Assembly: GCA_905235135.1 (NCBI GenBank)
Contig: CAJOKR010000064.1
Location: forward strand, 1-50,976
Length of the DNA: 50,976 nt
Direction of reading: 5' to 3'
Source: an uncultured Bacteroidales bacterium
GTDB lineage: Bacteria; Bacteroidota; Bacteroidia; Bacteroidales; WCHB1-69
Program-made: the position numbers and the translations under genes
In this document: positions 35,549 through 43,700 of the stretch, piece by piece
Numbering within the stretch: the stretch's first letter is position 1
Layout of the letters: every line of letters begins with the position of its first letter
Notes under the pieces: model-generated
What the model saw: the letters and a program-made list of their open reading frames with translations, nothing else
Databases searched by the model: none
What the model was told of the DNA's origin: nothing

Positions 35549-35629
35549 GGTTTAAGGTTTAAGGTTTAAGGTTTAAGGTTTAAGGTTTAAGGTTTAAGGT
35601 TTAAGGTTTAAGGTTTAAGGTTTAAGGTT
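35546..35629 (+). repeat. TAAGGTT heptamer array, 12 perfect units
   Basis: Twelve exact copies of TAAGGTT begin at the stop codon (35546-35548) of the barrel gene and end 21 bases before the Nudix ATG. Every frame meets a TAA within three units. Perfect identity suggests slippage-prone, recently expanded DNA. Confidence 0.95.
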
Positions 35630-35650
35630 ATTCCTAATTCATAATTAAAA

Positions 35651-36130
35651 ATGGTCACTTTTCCTTTGACAATATTTCACAACAACCTGCCGGTATCCAT
35701 CCACGATGAGGCGGGATGGGAGCGGTTTGCGCAGGATTTCCGTATCATCCATGCGGCGGGCGGTATTGTGACGGATGAAAACGACGAGGTGCTGATGATT
35801 TTCCGGTACGGATGCTGGGATTTCCCGAAGGGGAAAGTTGAAGAGGGCGAGGACTGGGAGACGGCCGCCCTGCGCGAGGTGGAGGAAGAAACCGGTCTGC
35901 ACGACATCACCCTCGCTGAAGCTCTCCCAAACACGTATCACACTTACATTCTGCACGATACACCCATTCTGAAAATCACCCATTGGTACACCATGCACGC
36001 CCCGCAGCAGTCGCTCACCCCCCAAACCGAGGAGGACATCAGCCAGGCAGTGTGGGTGCCACGCACAGAGGTTGCGGCCCGACTGCAGCAGTCGTACGCA
36101 TCGCTGCAACACCTCTGGACAAAACTGTGA
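35651..36130 (+). CDS. Nudix hydrolase
   Basis: The 159-residue cytoplasmic hydrolase of nucleoside-diphosphate-linked compounds carries a complete Nudix box, GX5EX7REUXEEXGU (GKVEEGEDWETAAL then REVEEETGL, about residues 61-83). Flanking strands are as expected (AAGGIVTDENDEVLMIFR before, THWYTMHA after). The substrate cannot be predicted. It follows the 12-unit heptamer array, whose length could affect the leader of this gene. Confidence 0.92.
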   Translation: MVTFPLTIFHNNLPVSIHDEAGWERFAQDFRIIHAAGGIVTDENDEVLMIFRYGCWDFPKGKVEEGEDWETAALREVEEETGLHDITLAEALPNTYHTYILHDTPILKITHWYTMHAPQQSLTPQTEEDISQAVWVPRTEVAARLQQSYASLQHLWTKL

Positions 36131-36156
36131 TCTTTGACGCTGCACCATTCCCCTCA

Positions 36157-36225
36157 AACCACCCCGGCCTGTCGGCCACCCCTCCAAAGGAGGGGAATGA
36201 GGGGTACCCGTAGGGCGGGGTGGTT
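36157..36225. repeat. nested inverted-repeat element upstream of the alpha/beta hydrolase gene
   Basis: The outer arms AACCACCCCG (36157-36166) and CGGGGTGGTT (36216-36225) are perfectly complementary. Inside are the hairpin CCCCTCC-AAA-GGAGGGG (36179-36195) and the palindrome GGGTACCC (36202-36209). It lies between the Nudix stop and the next ATG (36255). Confidence 0.75.
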
Positions 36226-36254
36226 CGAACGATTACATGATATATAACGAAACG

Positions 36255-37688
36255 ATGAAACACTTACTGACCATATTGTTACTAACGTTCGCCGTCTCCC
36301 TCCCCGCCCAAAACCTCGCCGGCTACTGGGAGGGCAAGATCGCTGTGTCAAAAAAAGACTCCTTGACCATCGGCTTGCAGATTGACTACCAAGGAGATAC
36401 ACTGTACGCCGAACTCGACAGTCCCAATCAGTATTTCACCGGACAGCCGGTGAGCGGGCTGACGTTTGCGGACTCCGCACTCTCGTTCCGCGTACCGGAA
36501 TTCGGACTAAGCTACGAAGGCACGCTGTCGGCTGACGGACAGCGGATTACGGGCACATGCAAGCAGAACGGACAGAAGTTTGCCTGCTCGTTGACACAAG
36601 GGGCGAAACGGAAGTGCTTCCCGCGACCGCAGACACCCACACCACCCTATCCATATCATACTGAGGACATTACGTTCAAGAACAGGGCTGGCAAATACCC
36701 GCTCATCCTCGGTACACTTACCCTTCCCGACTCTGCCCCGAAAGCATTAGTTATCTTCATCAGCGGCTCGGGTTGGCAGGATCGCGACGAAACCATCTTC
36801 GCGCACAAACCCTTCGCCGTGATCGCCGACACGCTCACCAAGGCCGGATACGCCACGTTCCGCTACGACGACCTACCCACGGCGGTTTTCCGCAAATCCA
36901 CAACCTACGATTTCGTGGATGCTGTGAAACTCATCCTCGATTCCCTATTGCTCCGACCTGATTTAAAATATGTTAAAACCGGTCTGTTGGGACACAGCGA
37001 AGGCAGTCTTGTAGCTTTCATGGTGGCGGCGGAAGATCCTAGAGTCATGTTCACTATCCATCTCGGCGGAGTCGCGCAGCCCATCGACGAGATCCTGCTT
37101 TATCAGAATATCGCATTGGCAAAAGCTTCTAATACACTCACCGAAAGTCAAATAGAATATTCCACCAAAATAAACAAGGATATCTATCAAATCATCAAGA
37201 AAAGCAAAGACAAAGACCAATGTGTCGCCAAACTGGAACAATATTGGGACAAAATCGCATCTCAATTATCTGAAGAAGAGAAAATTAACTACAACATTAC
37301 CCCCGAAGGAAAAATCACGCTCATGCAAACCTTCAGCTCGCCGTGGTATTTCACACTGTTCCATATCAACCCTATCCCCTATCTCAAGAAGGTAAAAATG
37401 CCTGTGTTAGCCATTTCCGGCGAAAAAGACCTGCAAGTGGAGGCGGTCGCTGCCCAAAAGATCATGCGTAAGTATCTGAAAGACAAATACCATTACAATC
37501 TGAACACCTTTACCATACTGCAAGGGGACAACCATCTGCTCCAGCCCTGCACGACCGGCAGCTTGGAGGAATACGGTGAAATAGAGACCACCATTGACCC
37601 TTTGGCATTGGACGAAATCGTTCAGTGGCTGGATTTTTGGTGGCAGTTAAATCACCTTCATGTTGGTGTATTACATATCCGTTTTTAA
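36255..37688 (+). CDS. secreted alpha/beta hydrolase (serine esterase/peptidase-like)
   Basis: The 477-residue protein has a signal peptide (MKHLLTILLLTFAVSLPAQ), so it acts in the periplasm or outside. An N-terminal beta-sandwich-like domain (LAGYWEGKI ... ITGTCKQNG) precedes the hydrolase domain. That domain has the nucleophile elbow GHSEGS, an oxyanion region (FISGSGWQDRDE), an acid in SGEKDLQV and a histidine in GDNHLLQ, a complete Ser-Asp-His set. An insertion of helices between the elbow and the acid probably forms a lid. The last ~16 residues (FWWQLNHLHVGVLHIRF region) look unlike the family and may be a read-through end. ATG 36255 is preferred over ATG 36237 because it begins the signal peptide. 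Confidence 0.85.
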   Translation: MKHLLTILLLTFAVSLPAQNLAGYWEGKIAVSKKDSLTIGLQIDYQGDTLYAELDSPNQYFTGQPVSGLTFADSALSFRVPEFGLSYEGTLSADGQRITGTCKQNGQKFACSLTQGAKRKCFPRPQTPTPPYPYHTEDITFKNRAGKYPLILGTLTLPDSAPKALVIFISGSGWQDRDETIFAHKPFAVIADTLTKAGYATFRYDDLPTAVFRKSTTYDFVDAVKLILDSLLLRPDLKYVKTGLLGHSEGSLVAFMVAAEDPRVMFTIHLGGVAQPIDEILLYQNIALAKASNTLTESQIEYSTKINKDIYQIIKKSKDKDQCVAKLEQYWDKIASQLSEEEKINYNITPEGKITLMQTFSSPWYFTLFHINPIPYLKKVKMPVLAISGEKDLQVEAVAAQKIMRKYLKDKYHYNLNTFTILQGDNHLLQPCTTGSLEEYGEIETTIDPLALDEIVQWLDFWWQLNHLHVGVLHIRF

Positions 37689-37751
37689 CATTTATTAAGA
37701 ACATATATATCTTTACCGCTGTTTTGAATTTGAATTGAAGAAAAAAACAAT

Positions 37752-39441
37752 ATGGAAAACTTAAAAACGCCCACCTTCATCAACATCCTCCTCGGGATGG
37801 CTGGTGGAATGTATTACCGTCAGTTGAAACGAGCATCGAAGAACCCGCGCAAGAGTCAGGAGAAAACGCTCCGTGGCATCCTCACATTAGCTAAAGACAC
37901 TGTTTATGGTCGCGAGCACGACTTCGCCTACATTCTGGGGGCTGAAGATGACACCGAACTCTACAAACGCTATCAGGAGAAGGTGCAAATTGGTGATTAT
38001 GAAGACTTTCTTCCATACGTAGAACGTCATAAGAACGGTGAATCGGATGTCTTGTTTCCGGGAAAGCCAGCACTCTACACTACCACTTCAGGTTCCACAT
38101 CGCAACCCAAATGGATACCCATCTTCCCCGAATATCTTGACAATCGGTATGGGAGAATGACCAAGGTGTGGCTCAACAACTTCATCCAGAACCGCCCTTT
38201 AGTTTTTGGCGGCAAGGTGTTTTCCGTTATTGGGAAGACCGTGGAAGGCTACGCGCCCGACGGCACCGTGTTAGGGTCCATTTCCGGATATACGCAAGGA
38301 AACTGTCCTGATTTCCTGAAGGTAATCTACGCCAATCCACCCTGCGTGTCAGGCATTTCCGATTTCGAGGCACGCTATTATGTGCTCATGCGTCGCGGTA
38401 TTGAGCAGAATGTGTCGCTGATCATCGCCGCGAATCCCTCTTCCATTGTGGAGCTGCAAAACAATGTCAACAAGTACTTCGACGACTATGTGGCTGATAT
38501 TGAGAACGGCACTATCAAGGCCGATTTGAAGATTGAGCCGGAAATCCGTGCCGAGTTGGAAGCGATGCAGAAGCCCAATCCCGAACGTGCTGCGGAATTG
38601 CGTGCCCTTAAAGCAAAATATGGCGAGGTGTTGCCCAAACATTATTGGCCTAACCTGCAGATTCTCAACACCTGGCGCTGTGGAAACACCCGTATCTATC
38701 TCGAAAAGTTCAAAGAATGGTTTCCAGAGGGAATGCTCCATCAAGAGTTCGGCTACATCTCTTCGGAGCGGATTCCCTCTCGATGACACGTTAAACTCCG
38801 TACTGTTCCCACATTACCATTATTACGAATTTGTGGAAGAATCGGAAATCGAAAACCCGAATCCTCAGTTCCTGCAGCTTCACGAACTGAAAGAAGGCAA
38901 ACGCTATTCTATCTACATCACCACTGCCAGTGGTCTGTACCGCTATAACATGTACGACCTTATGGAAGTTGGGCCGAGTTTCCAGAACACGCCCACCATA
39001 CATCTCATCCAAAAATTGCACGGAATCGTCACCATTACGGGCGAAAAGCTATATGAACAGCAATTCGTGGACGCAGTGCACGAGGCGGAGAAGAACACGG
39101 GCATCAAGACCCGCTTCTTCATCGGATTCGCCGACCTTTCCATTAAAGGCTATGAGTTTTATTATGAATTTGAGAACCAAGATATTACGCAAGAGCAAGC
39201 CGAACATTTCACGGAGGAAGTGGATCGTGTCCTTCAAGAAACAAACATAGAATACAAGGCCAAGCGCGTATCTTTACGGCTCAAAATCCCCGAAACCTAC
39301 CGTGTTATTCCTGACTCATTAGAGGCGTTCCGCGCACAATGCAATGCTGAGGGCTCCCGCGACGAGCAGTTCAAACTCAATCTACTTTCGGAAAACGAGA
39401 AACGGCAAGGGAAGTTCAAGAATCTGGTGATTGAAGAATAA
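37752..39441 (+). CDS. GH3-family acyl-adenylating/acyl-amido synthetase-like protein, frameshifted
   Basis: About 563 residues when joined. The family is the GH3 'auxin-responsive promoter' superfamily of adenylate-forming enzymes, which in plants link amino acids to jasmonate or auxin; bacterial roles are largely unknown. Visible motifs are the P-loop-like TTTSGSTSQPKWIP, WRCGNTRIYLEKFKEWFP, then after the break FPLDDTLNSVLFPHYHYYEF, TASGLYRYNMYDLMEVG and the C-terminal lid from GEKLYEQQFVDAV. The frame breaks between about 38763 and 38785, after GYISSE. The upstream frame stops at 38786 while the downstream frame runs to 39441, a net plus-one shift (one extra or two missing bases). No signal peptide. 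A weak TATCTTTA box lies at 37708. Confidence 0.85.
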
Positions 39442-39449
39442 AGAGGTCG

Positions 39450-39470
39450 GTTCACAGTTCACTATTCACA
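39450..39470 (+). repeat. heptamer array GTTCACA/GTTCACT/ATTCACA
   Basis: Three seven-base units begin nine bases after the GH3-family stop codon. Stop triplets (TGA) lie on the complementary strand in this case. Confidence 0.5.
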
Positions 39471-39599
39471 GCGGATTCAACAACCTATAACCTTTATGAA
39501 AACCGCACCGTGCAGAAAAAAAAGGAAACCTTGCCAAAGATTTTATTCACAAATCCAGTAAAGATATGAACATTCGCGAAGCAGAGTGGCTTTTTTTTA

Positions 39600-39607
39600 T
39601 AAATTTG
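39600..39607 (+). promoter_or_regulatory. candidate -7 box of the TonB-type receptor gene
   Basis: TAAATTTG matches TAnnTTTG exactly and lies 39 bases before the ATG at 39646. No good TTTG is found 19-20 bases upstream. Confidence 0.4.
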
Positions 39608-39645
39608 CCCCTTATTTGATTTTTTGAAGAAACACCTGTAGAAAT

Positions 39646-42189
39646 ATGCGTAAAATACTACTATTAAGCATTTTAACTGTTTTTTTCTGTTGGAATATCT
39701 TTGCCCAGGAGACCAAGTCTGACAAGAAAGGCAAGAAAACTCAGAACAAGGAGGCGGTTTCGTCGAACGAAGGCGATGACAACATCACCTCCCTGCCCCC
39801 TTCTATTGAGGAGGATGAGGAGGACGAAAGCGGTGGCGGCAACTATGTGCCAAGCTTGTTGCACAGCAGCAAGGACGTGTTCGCCAACAACACCTCATAC
39901 ACGTTCAGCATCGCCTACTTCAAGCCGCGTGGTTATGACAATCGCTACGGTTTGGTCTTCGTGAACGGCTTCGACATGAGCAGCATGGTCACCGGTCGCG
40001 CCACCTATTCGTTGTGGGGCGGTCTGAACCACATCTTCCGCTATCCGGAGAGCGTCAGCGGATTGAACGATGTGCCGTTTGCCTTCGGAGACATCGGGGG
40101 TGCCATCAACTACAACGTGCGGGCCAGCAACTTCCGCAAACAACTACGGGCCACCTACTCGCTGTCGAACCGCACCTACACCAACCGCATGATGCTGACC
40201 TACAGCACCGGTCTGAGCCCCAAGGGCTGGGCGTTCACGGCATCCATATCTTCGCGTTTCGGCAATGAGCTGGCCTACGTGAACGGCACCGACTACACCA
40301 GCTTTTCCGGCTTCGTGGCCGCTGAGAAGAAAATCAACAGCGAGCACTGGCTCAACCTGGCGGCTTTCACCAACTACCAGCAGCGCGGTATGCAGTCGAG
40401 CTCGGTACAGGAGGCTTACGACCTGCTTGACAACAACTACTACAACGCCAACTGGGGCTGGTATCAGGGCAAGCAGCGCAACGCCCGCGTGCGCACCGTG
40501 TGCGAGCCGGTCATCATGCTGACCCACAACTACACGCCCTCCAACAACAAGCTCGTCATCCAAACCTCCCTCGTCACCACCTTCGGCCGCAACAACACCA
40601 CTTCCCTCAACTGGTACGACGCGCAGGACCCGCGTCCCGACTACTACCGCTACCTGCCGAGCTACCAAATCGACGGCAATGACACGGCCCAGGCCTACTA
40701 TGACGTGCTGGCCTTGTGGCAGAACAACGACCAAAGCTACACTCAGGTAAACTGGGACCATCTCTACGATGTCAACCAGTTAGCCGCATTGCAGGGCAAA
40801 CGTGCCCAATATATGGTGGAAAACCGCATAATGGACCACTTCCAGCTCGGCGCCAGCACCAATCTCAGCTGGTCCATCAACGACCACTGGAAACTCTACG
40901 GCGGCGCCATCGTGCGCGGCATGAAACAGCGCAACTACAAGACCATCGCCGACATGTTGGGCGGCAGCTACTGGTTAGATGTCGATAAGTTCTCGGAAGG
41001 TGACTTCCCCGAAGACGCGAACGTGCAGTACAACGATCTGCAGCACAAAGGCGACTCCCTGCATGAGGGCGATGTTTTCGGCTACGATTATGACTACAAT
41101 GTCTATGAGGAGAAAATCTGGGGACTCGTGAAGGCCACCTACAACCATTGGGATTTCTATTTAGGACTGCAGGTCGGTGCCTCACAAATCTGGCGCTACG
41201 GACACATGCAGAACGGCCGCTTCCCGACCGAATCATTAGGCAAATCGGAAACAAGGTCCCTCAGCGACAACGGCATAAGAGCCGGCGTCACGTATAAGAT
41301 TAACGGACGTAACTACATCGTATTAAACGGTTTAAGCGAGACCAAATCGCCCAACATCCTCAACTCCTTCCTCTCCCCGCGCATTCGCAACGCTTATGTG
41401 CCTGGGCTGAAATCGGAACGGGTTTTCTCCGGGGATCTCTCCTACATCTTGAACTATCCCGTCATCAAGATGCGCATCACGGCCTTCGCCACGAAAATCA
41501 ACGACGCTTCCCGTGTAATCAGCTTCTATAACGACGACTACGCCAGCATGGTCAACTACGCCATCTCAGGCATCGACCAGCGGTATATCGGCGTGGAGGC
41601 CGGTGCGGAAATCAAGCTCGGCAGCATGTTCGCGTTGATTCTGGCCGGCACGTGGGGCGACTACCGCTACACCGACCGCGCTCATGTGACGATGAATGCT
41701 GAGAACGGCGTCGATTTCGACGGACAGATGGAGCGCACCGTCTATTGGAAGAACTACCACGTGGCCGGCAGCCCGCAAGTTGCCGCCACCGGAGGGCTGA
41801 AGTTCAACTACAACTACTGGTGGGTGAACATCAACTGCAACTGGTTCGACAAGATTTACTGCGAACTGAACCCCGAGCGCCGCACCAGCACCGCCCGCGG
41901 TTCCTTGGACGAGAACTCCGAGCTCTACCACCAGATCGCCGACCAGGAACGCCTGCCCGGGCAGTTCACCATGGACATCTCCGTGAGCAAGTCCTGGCGC
42001 ATCGCACACAAATACAACATCGGCTTCAACGCCAGCATCACCAACCTGCTGAACAACAAAAACTTGGTAACCACCGCGTGGGAGCAGTACCGGTTCGACT
42101 ACACCAATTACAACGTCAACAAATACGCCAACAAATACTACTACGCCTTCGGCACCACCTTCTACTTAGGCATCAACTTCCAAATGTAA
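39646..42189 (+). CDS. TonB-dependent-receptor-like outer-membrane protein
   Basis: The 847-residue protein has a signal peptide (MRKILLLSILTVFFCWNIFAQ). A charged linker follows (KSDKKGKKTQNKE ... EEDEEDESGGG). A plug-like region comes next (LVFVNGFDMSS, AFGDIGGAINYNVRAS), then a long barrel with aromatic strand ends, closing in YYAFGTTFYLGINFQM. No N-terminal carboxypeptidase-like domain and no clear TonB box are seen, so energy coupling is inferred from the family. Two DUF5689 lipoproteins follow on the same strand, a grouping I associate with Bacteroidales loci for capture of an extracellular, perhaps nucleotide- or nucleic-acid-type, substrate. The nuclease that often completes such loci is not in this window. 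Confidence 0.75.
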   Translation: MRKILLLSILTVFFCWNIFAQETKSDKKGKKTQNKEAVSSNEGDDNITSLPPSIEEDEEDESGGGNYVPSLLHSSKDVFANNTSYTFSIAYFKPRGYDNRYGLVFVNGFDMSSMVTGRATYSLWGGLNHIFRYPESVSGLNDVPFAFGDIGGAINYNVRASNFRKQLRATYSLSNRTYTNRMMLTYSTGLSPKGWAFTASISSRFGNELAYVNGTDYTSFSGFVAAEKKINSEHWLNLAAFTNYQQRGMQSSSVQEAYDLLDNNYYNANWGWYQGKQRNARVRTVCEPVIMLTHNYTPSNNKLVIQTSLVTTFGRNNTTSLNWYDAQDPRPDYYRYLPSYQIDGNDTAQAYYDVLALWQNNDQSYTQVNWDHLYDVNQLAALQGKRAQYMVENRIMDHFQLGASTNLSWSINDHWKLYGGAIVRGMKQRNYKTIADMLGGSYWLDVDKFSEGDFPEDANVQYNDLQHKGDSLHEGDVFGYDYDYNVYEEKIWGLVKATYNHWDFYLGLQVGASQIWRYGHMQNGRFPTESLGKSETRSLSDNGIRAGVTYKINGRNYIVLNGLSETKSPNILNSFLSPRIRNAYVPGLKSERVFSGDLSYILNYPVIKMRITAFATKINDASRVISFYNDDYASMVNYAISGIDQRYIGVEAGAEIKLGSMFALILAGTWGDYRYTDRAHVTMNAENGVDFDGQMERTVYWKNYHVAGSPQVAATGGLKFNYNYWWVNINCNWFDKIYCELNPERRTSTARGSLDENSELYHQIADQERLPGQFTMDISVSKSWRIAHKYNIGFNASITNLLNNKNLVTTAWEQYRFDYTNYNVNKYANKYYYAFGTTFYLGINFQM

Positions 42190-42220
42190 GATAACGAAAA
42201 AACTACATTTATTATAAAAC

Positions 42221-42290
42221 ACTTCCTTAAGCAGCCTCGAAGAGGCAAAACGCACGAAGTGCAAATAACCCCACACAAGCGAAGCGCAGT
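42221..42290 (+). repeat. three-hairpin intergenic element, copy 3 (3' stem incomplete)
   Basis: Hairpin 1 is GCCTC-GAA-GAGGC, a second compensated variant. Hairpin 2 is GCAC-GAA-GTGC. Hairpin 3 keeps the left arm CCCCACAC and GC-GAA-GC but has lost the right arm. It lies between the receptor stop and the DUF5689 ATG at 42311. Confidence 0.8.
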
Positions 42291-42310
42291 AACGAAAGAA
42301 ACCAAAAAAT

Positions 42311-43561
42311 ATGAAAAAAACACCAATCATACTAACTGTATTCGCAGCCATACTTCTCGCCGGCTGCGACCTCAAGCAAGATGTGGCCCCCATGCCGACC
42401 TTTATCGGGGAAGCCAACACCACCATCGCCGAGCTGCTGGCGATGCACACCATCGGCTCAGAGGACTCCTTTGATTCCATCCCCATTGGCTCGAACATCA
42501 TCATCTGCGGCTATGTGACCACCAGTGATGAATGGGGCAACAACTACAAATACATCAACATCGAGGATTCCACCGGCGGCATCCAGATCAAGATCGACAA
42601 CAAAGCCCTCTATAACCGATACAAGGTCGGAGAGCGCATCTACGTGAAGTGCGACGGTCTGGTATTAGGCGACTACCGCAAGCTGCCGCAACTCGGTCTC
42701 TGGGCCAACGGTGCCATGCAACCCATCCCGTCGTTCAAGACCTACCTCTACATCTTCCCCGACGGTGCGCCTGTGGGAGAATACCCCGCTATCGACATGA
42801 CCACCATTCCCGCCGCCAACAACATTCCCTCGACCATGTATAACTGTCGGGTGCGACTGATTGGTGCCACCTTTGTGGAGGGCGGCATGGCCACCTTCTC
42901 GGATCCCGGCGCCTCCACCAGCCACGACATCAAGATGGCTGATGGCACCACCATCACGATGCGGACCAGCAACTACGCCACCTTCGCGAACGAGATACTG
43001 CCCGTGGGCACCGGCGACATCACCGGCATCCTCACCCGCTACAACAATTACGTGCAGATAGTCATCAACAACCCCGACGATCTGGTTGGCTTCTCCGTCC
43101 CCGTGGTGCGGCAGACCATCTTCAGCGTCAACTACAACAACGCCTTCAACGAGGGCTGGACCCAGACCGGCGCCGGCAATCCCTGGCAGACAATGGTCAA
43201 CAACAACTTCAGCGGCTTCTACGTCAATCCTGCCGTCAACGAAGACTACTATTTGATATCCCCGGCTATCGACCTTAGCGACATCGAAAGTCCGGAGCTG
43301 AGCTTCACGCACCGCGCCCCGCAGGGCTTCGATCCCAACACCATGATGTGCTTCTACACCCCCGACTACACCGGTGTGAGCAGCTCCCTTTGGATTCCCT
43401 TCAACCTCTCCGCCGCCGCAGGACAGACCACTTCCAACGACTTCCTCATGGCTCTCCCCGAAGGTGCCCAAACCTCCACCTTCCGCCTGATGTTCCACAT
43501 CACCACCGCCCCCTCCTCATGGTACCTCTCAGACATCAAGATTACGGGAGTCGTGCAGTGA
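42311..43561 (+). CDS. DUF5689 lipoprotein with C-terminal choice-of-anchor-like domain, first copy
   Basis: The 416-residue surface lipoprotein has lipobox LAGC (Cys about 19). The N-terminal half is an OB-fold-like DUF5689 domain (IICGYVTTSDEWGNNYKYIN, then STGGIQIKIDNKALYNRY and GERIYVKCDGLVLGDY). The C-terminal half is a beta-sandwich (INYNNAFNEGWTQTG-like start, YYLISPAIDLSDIESPELSF) that resembles carbohydrate-binding or cleaved-adhesin modules. It pairs with the upstream TonB-type receptor and with a paralogue 139 bases downstream. A ligand-presenting surface subunit is the likely role (inference). The structured element sits directly before its start. Confidence 0.8.
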   Translation: MKKTPIILTVFAAILLAGCDLKQDVAPMPTFIGEANTTIAELLAMHTIGSEDSFDSIPIGSNIIICGYVTTSDEWGNNYKYINIEDSTGGIQIKIDNKALYNRYKVGERIYVKCDGLVLGDYRKLPQLGLWANGAMQPIPSFKTYLYIFPDGAPVGEYPAIDMTTIPAANNIPSTMYNCRVRLIGATFVEGGMATFSDPGASTSHDIKMADGTTITMRTSNYATFANEILPVGTGDITGILTRYNNYVQIVINNPDDLVGFSVPVVRQTIFSVNYNNAFNEGWTQTGAGNPWQTMVNNNFSGFYVNPAVNEDYYLISPAIDLSDIESPELSFTHRAPQGFDPNTMMCFYTPDYTGVSSSLWIPFNLSAAAGQTTSNDFLMALPEGAQTSTFRLMFHITTAPSSWYLSDIKITGVVQ

Positions 43562-43600
43562 GCAGTTATGTACGAAAATGCTCATTAAATTAAATATTAT

Positions 43601-43678
43601 TCATTGAGCAGCCCCGAAGGGGCAAAACGCGCGAAGCGCAATTAACCCCACTCAAGGCGAAGCCGCAGTGTGGGCCCC
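43601..43678 (+). repeat. three-hairpin intergenic element, copy 4
   Basis: Hairpin 1 is GCCCC-GAA-GGGGC. Hairpin 2 is GCGC-GAA-GCGC, a compensated variant of GCAC/GTGC. Hairpin 3 is CCCACTC / GTGTGGG around GGC-GAA-GCC. It ends 22 bases before the ATG at 43701. Confidence 0.85.
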
Positions 43679-43700
43679 AACGTAGAAAAACGATCAGAAT

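Noticed and set aside
36221..36229. GGTTCGAAC resembling a tRNA T-loop
   Set aside because: No acceptor, D or anticodon stems around it; it is the right end of the nested palindromic element.
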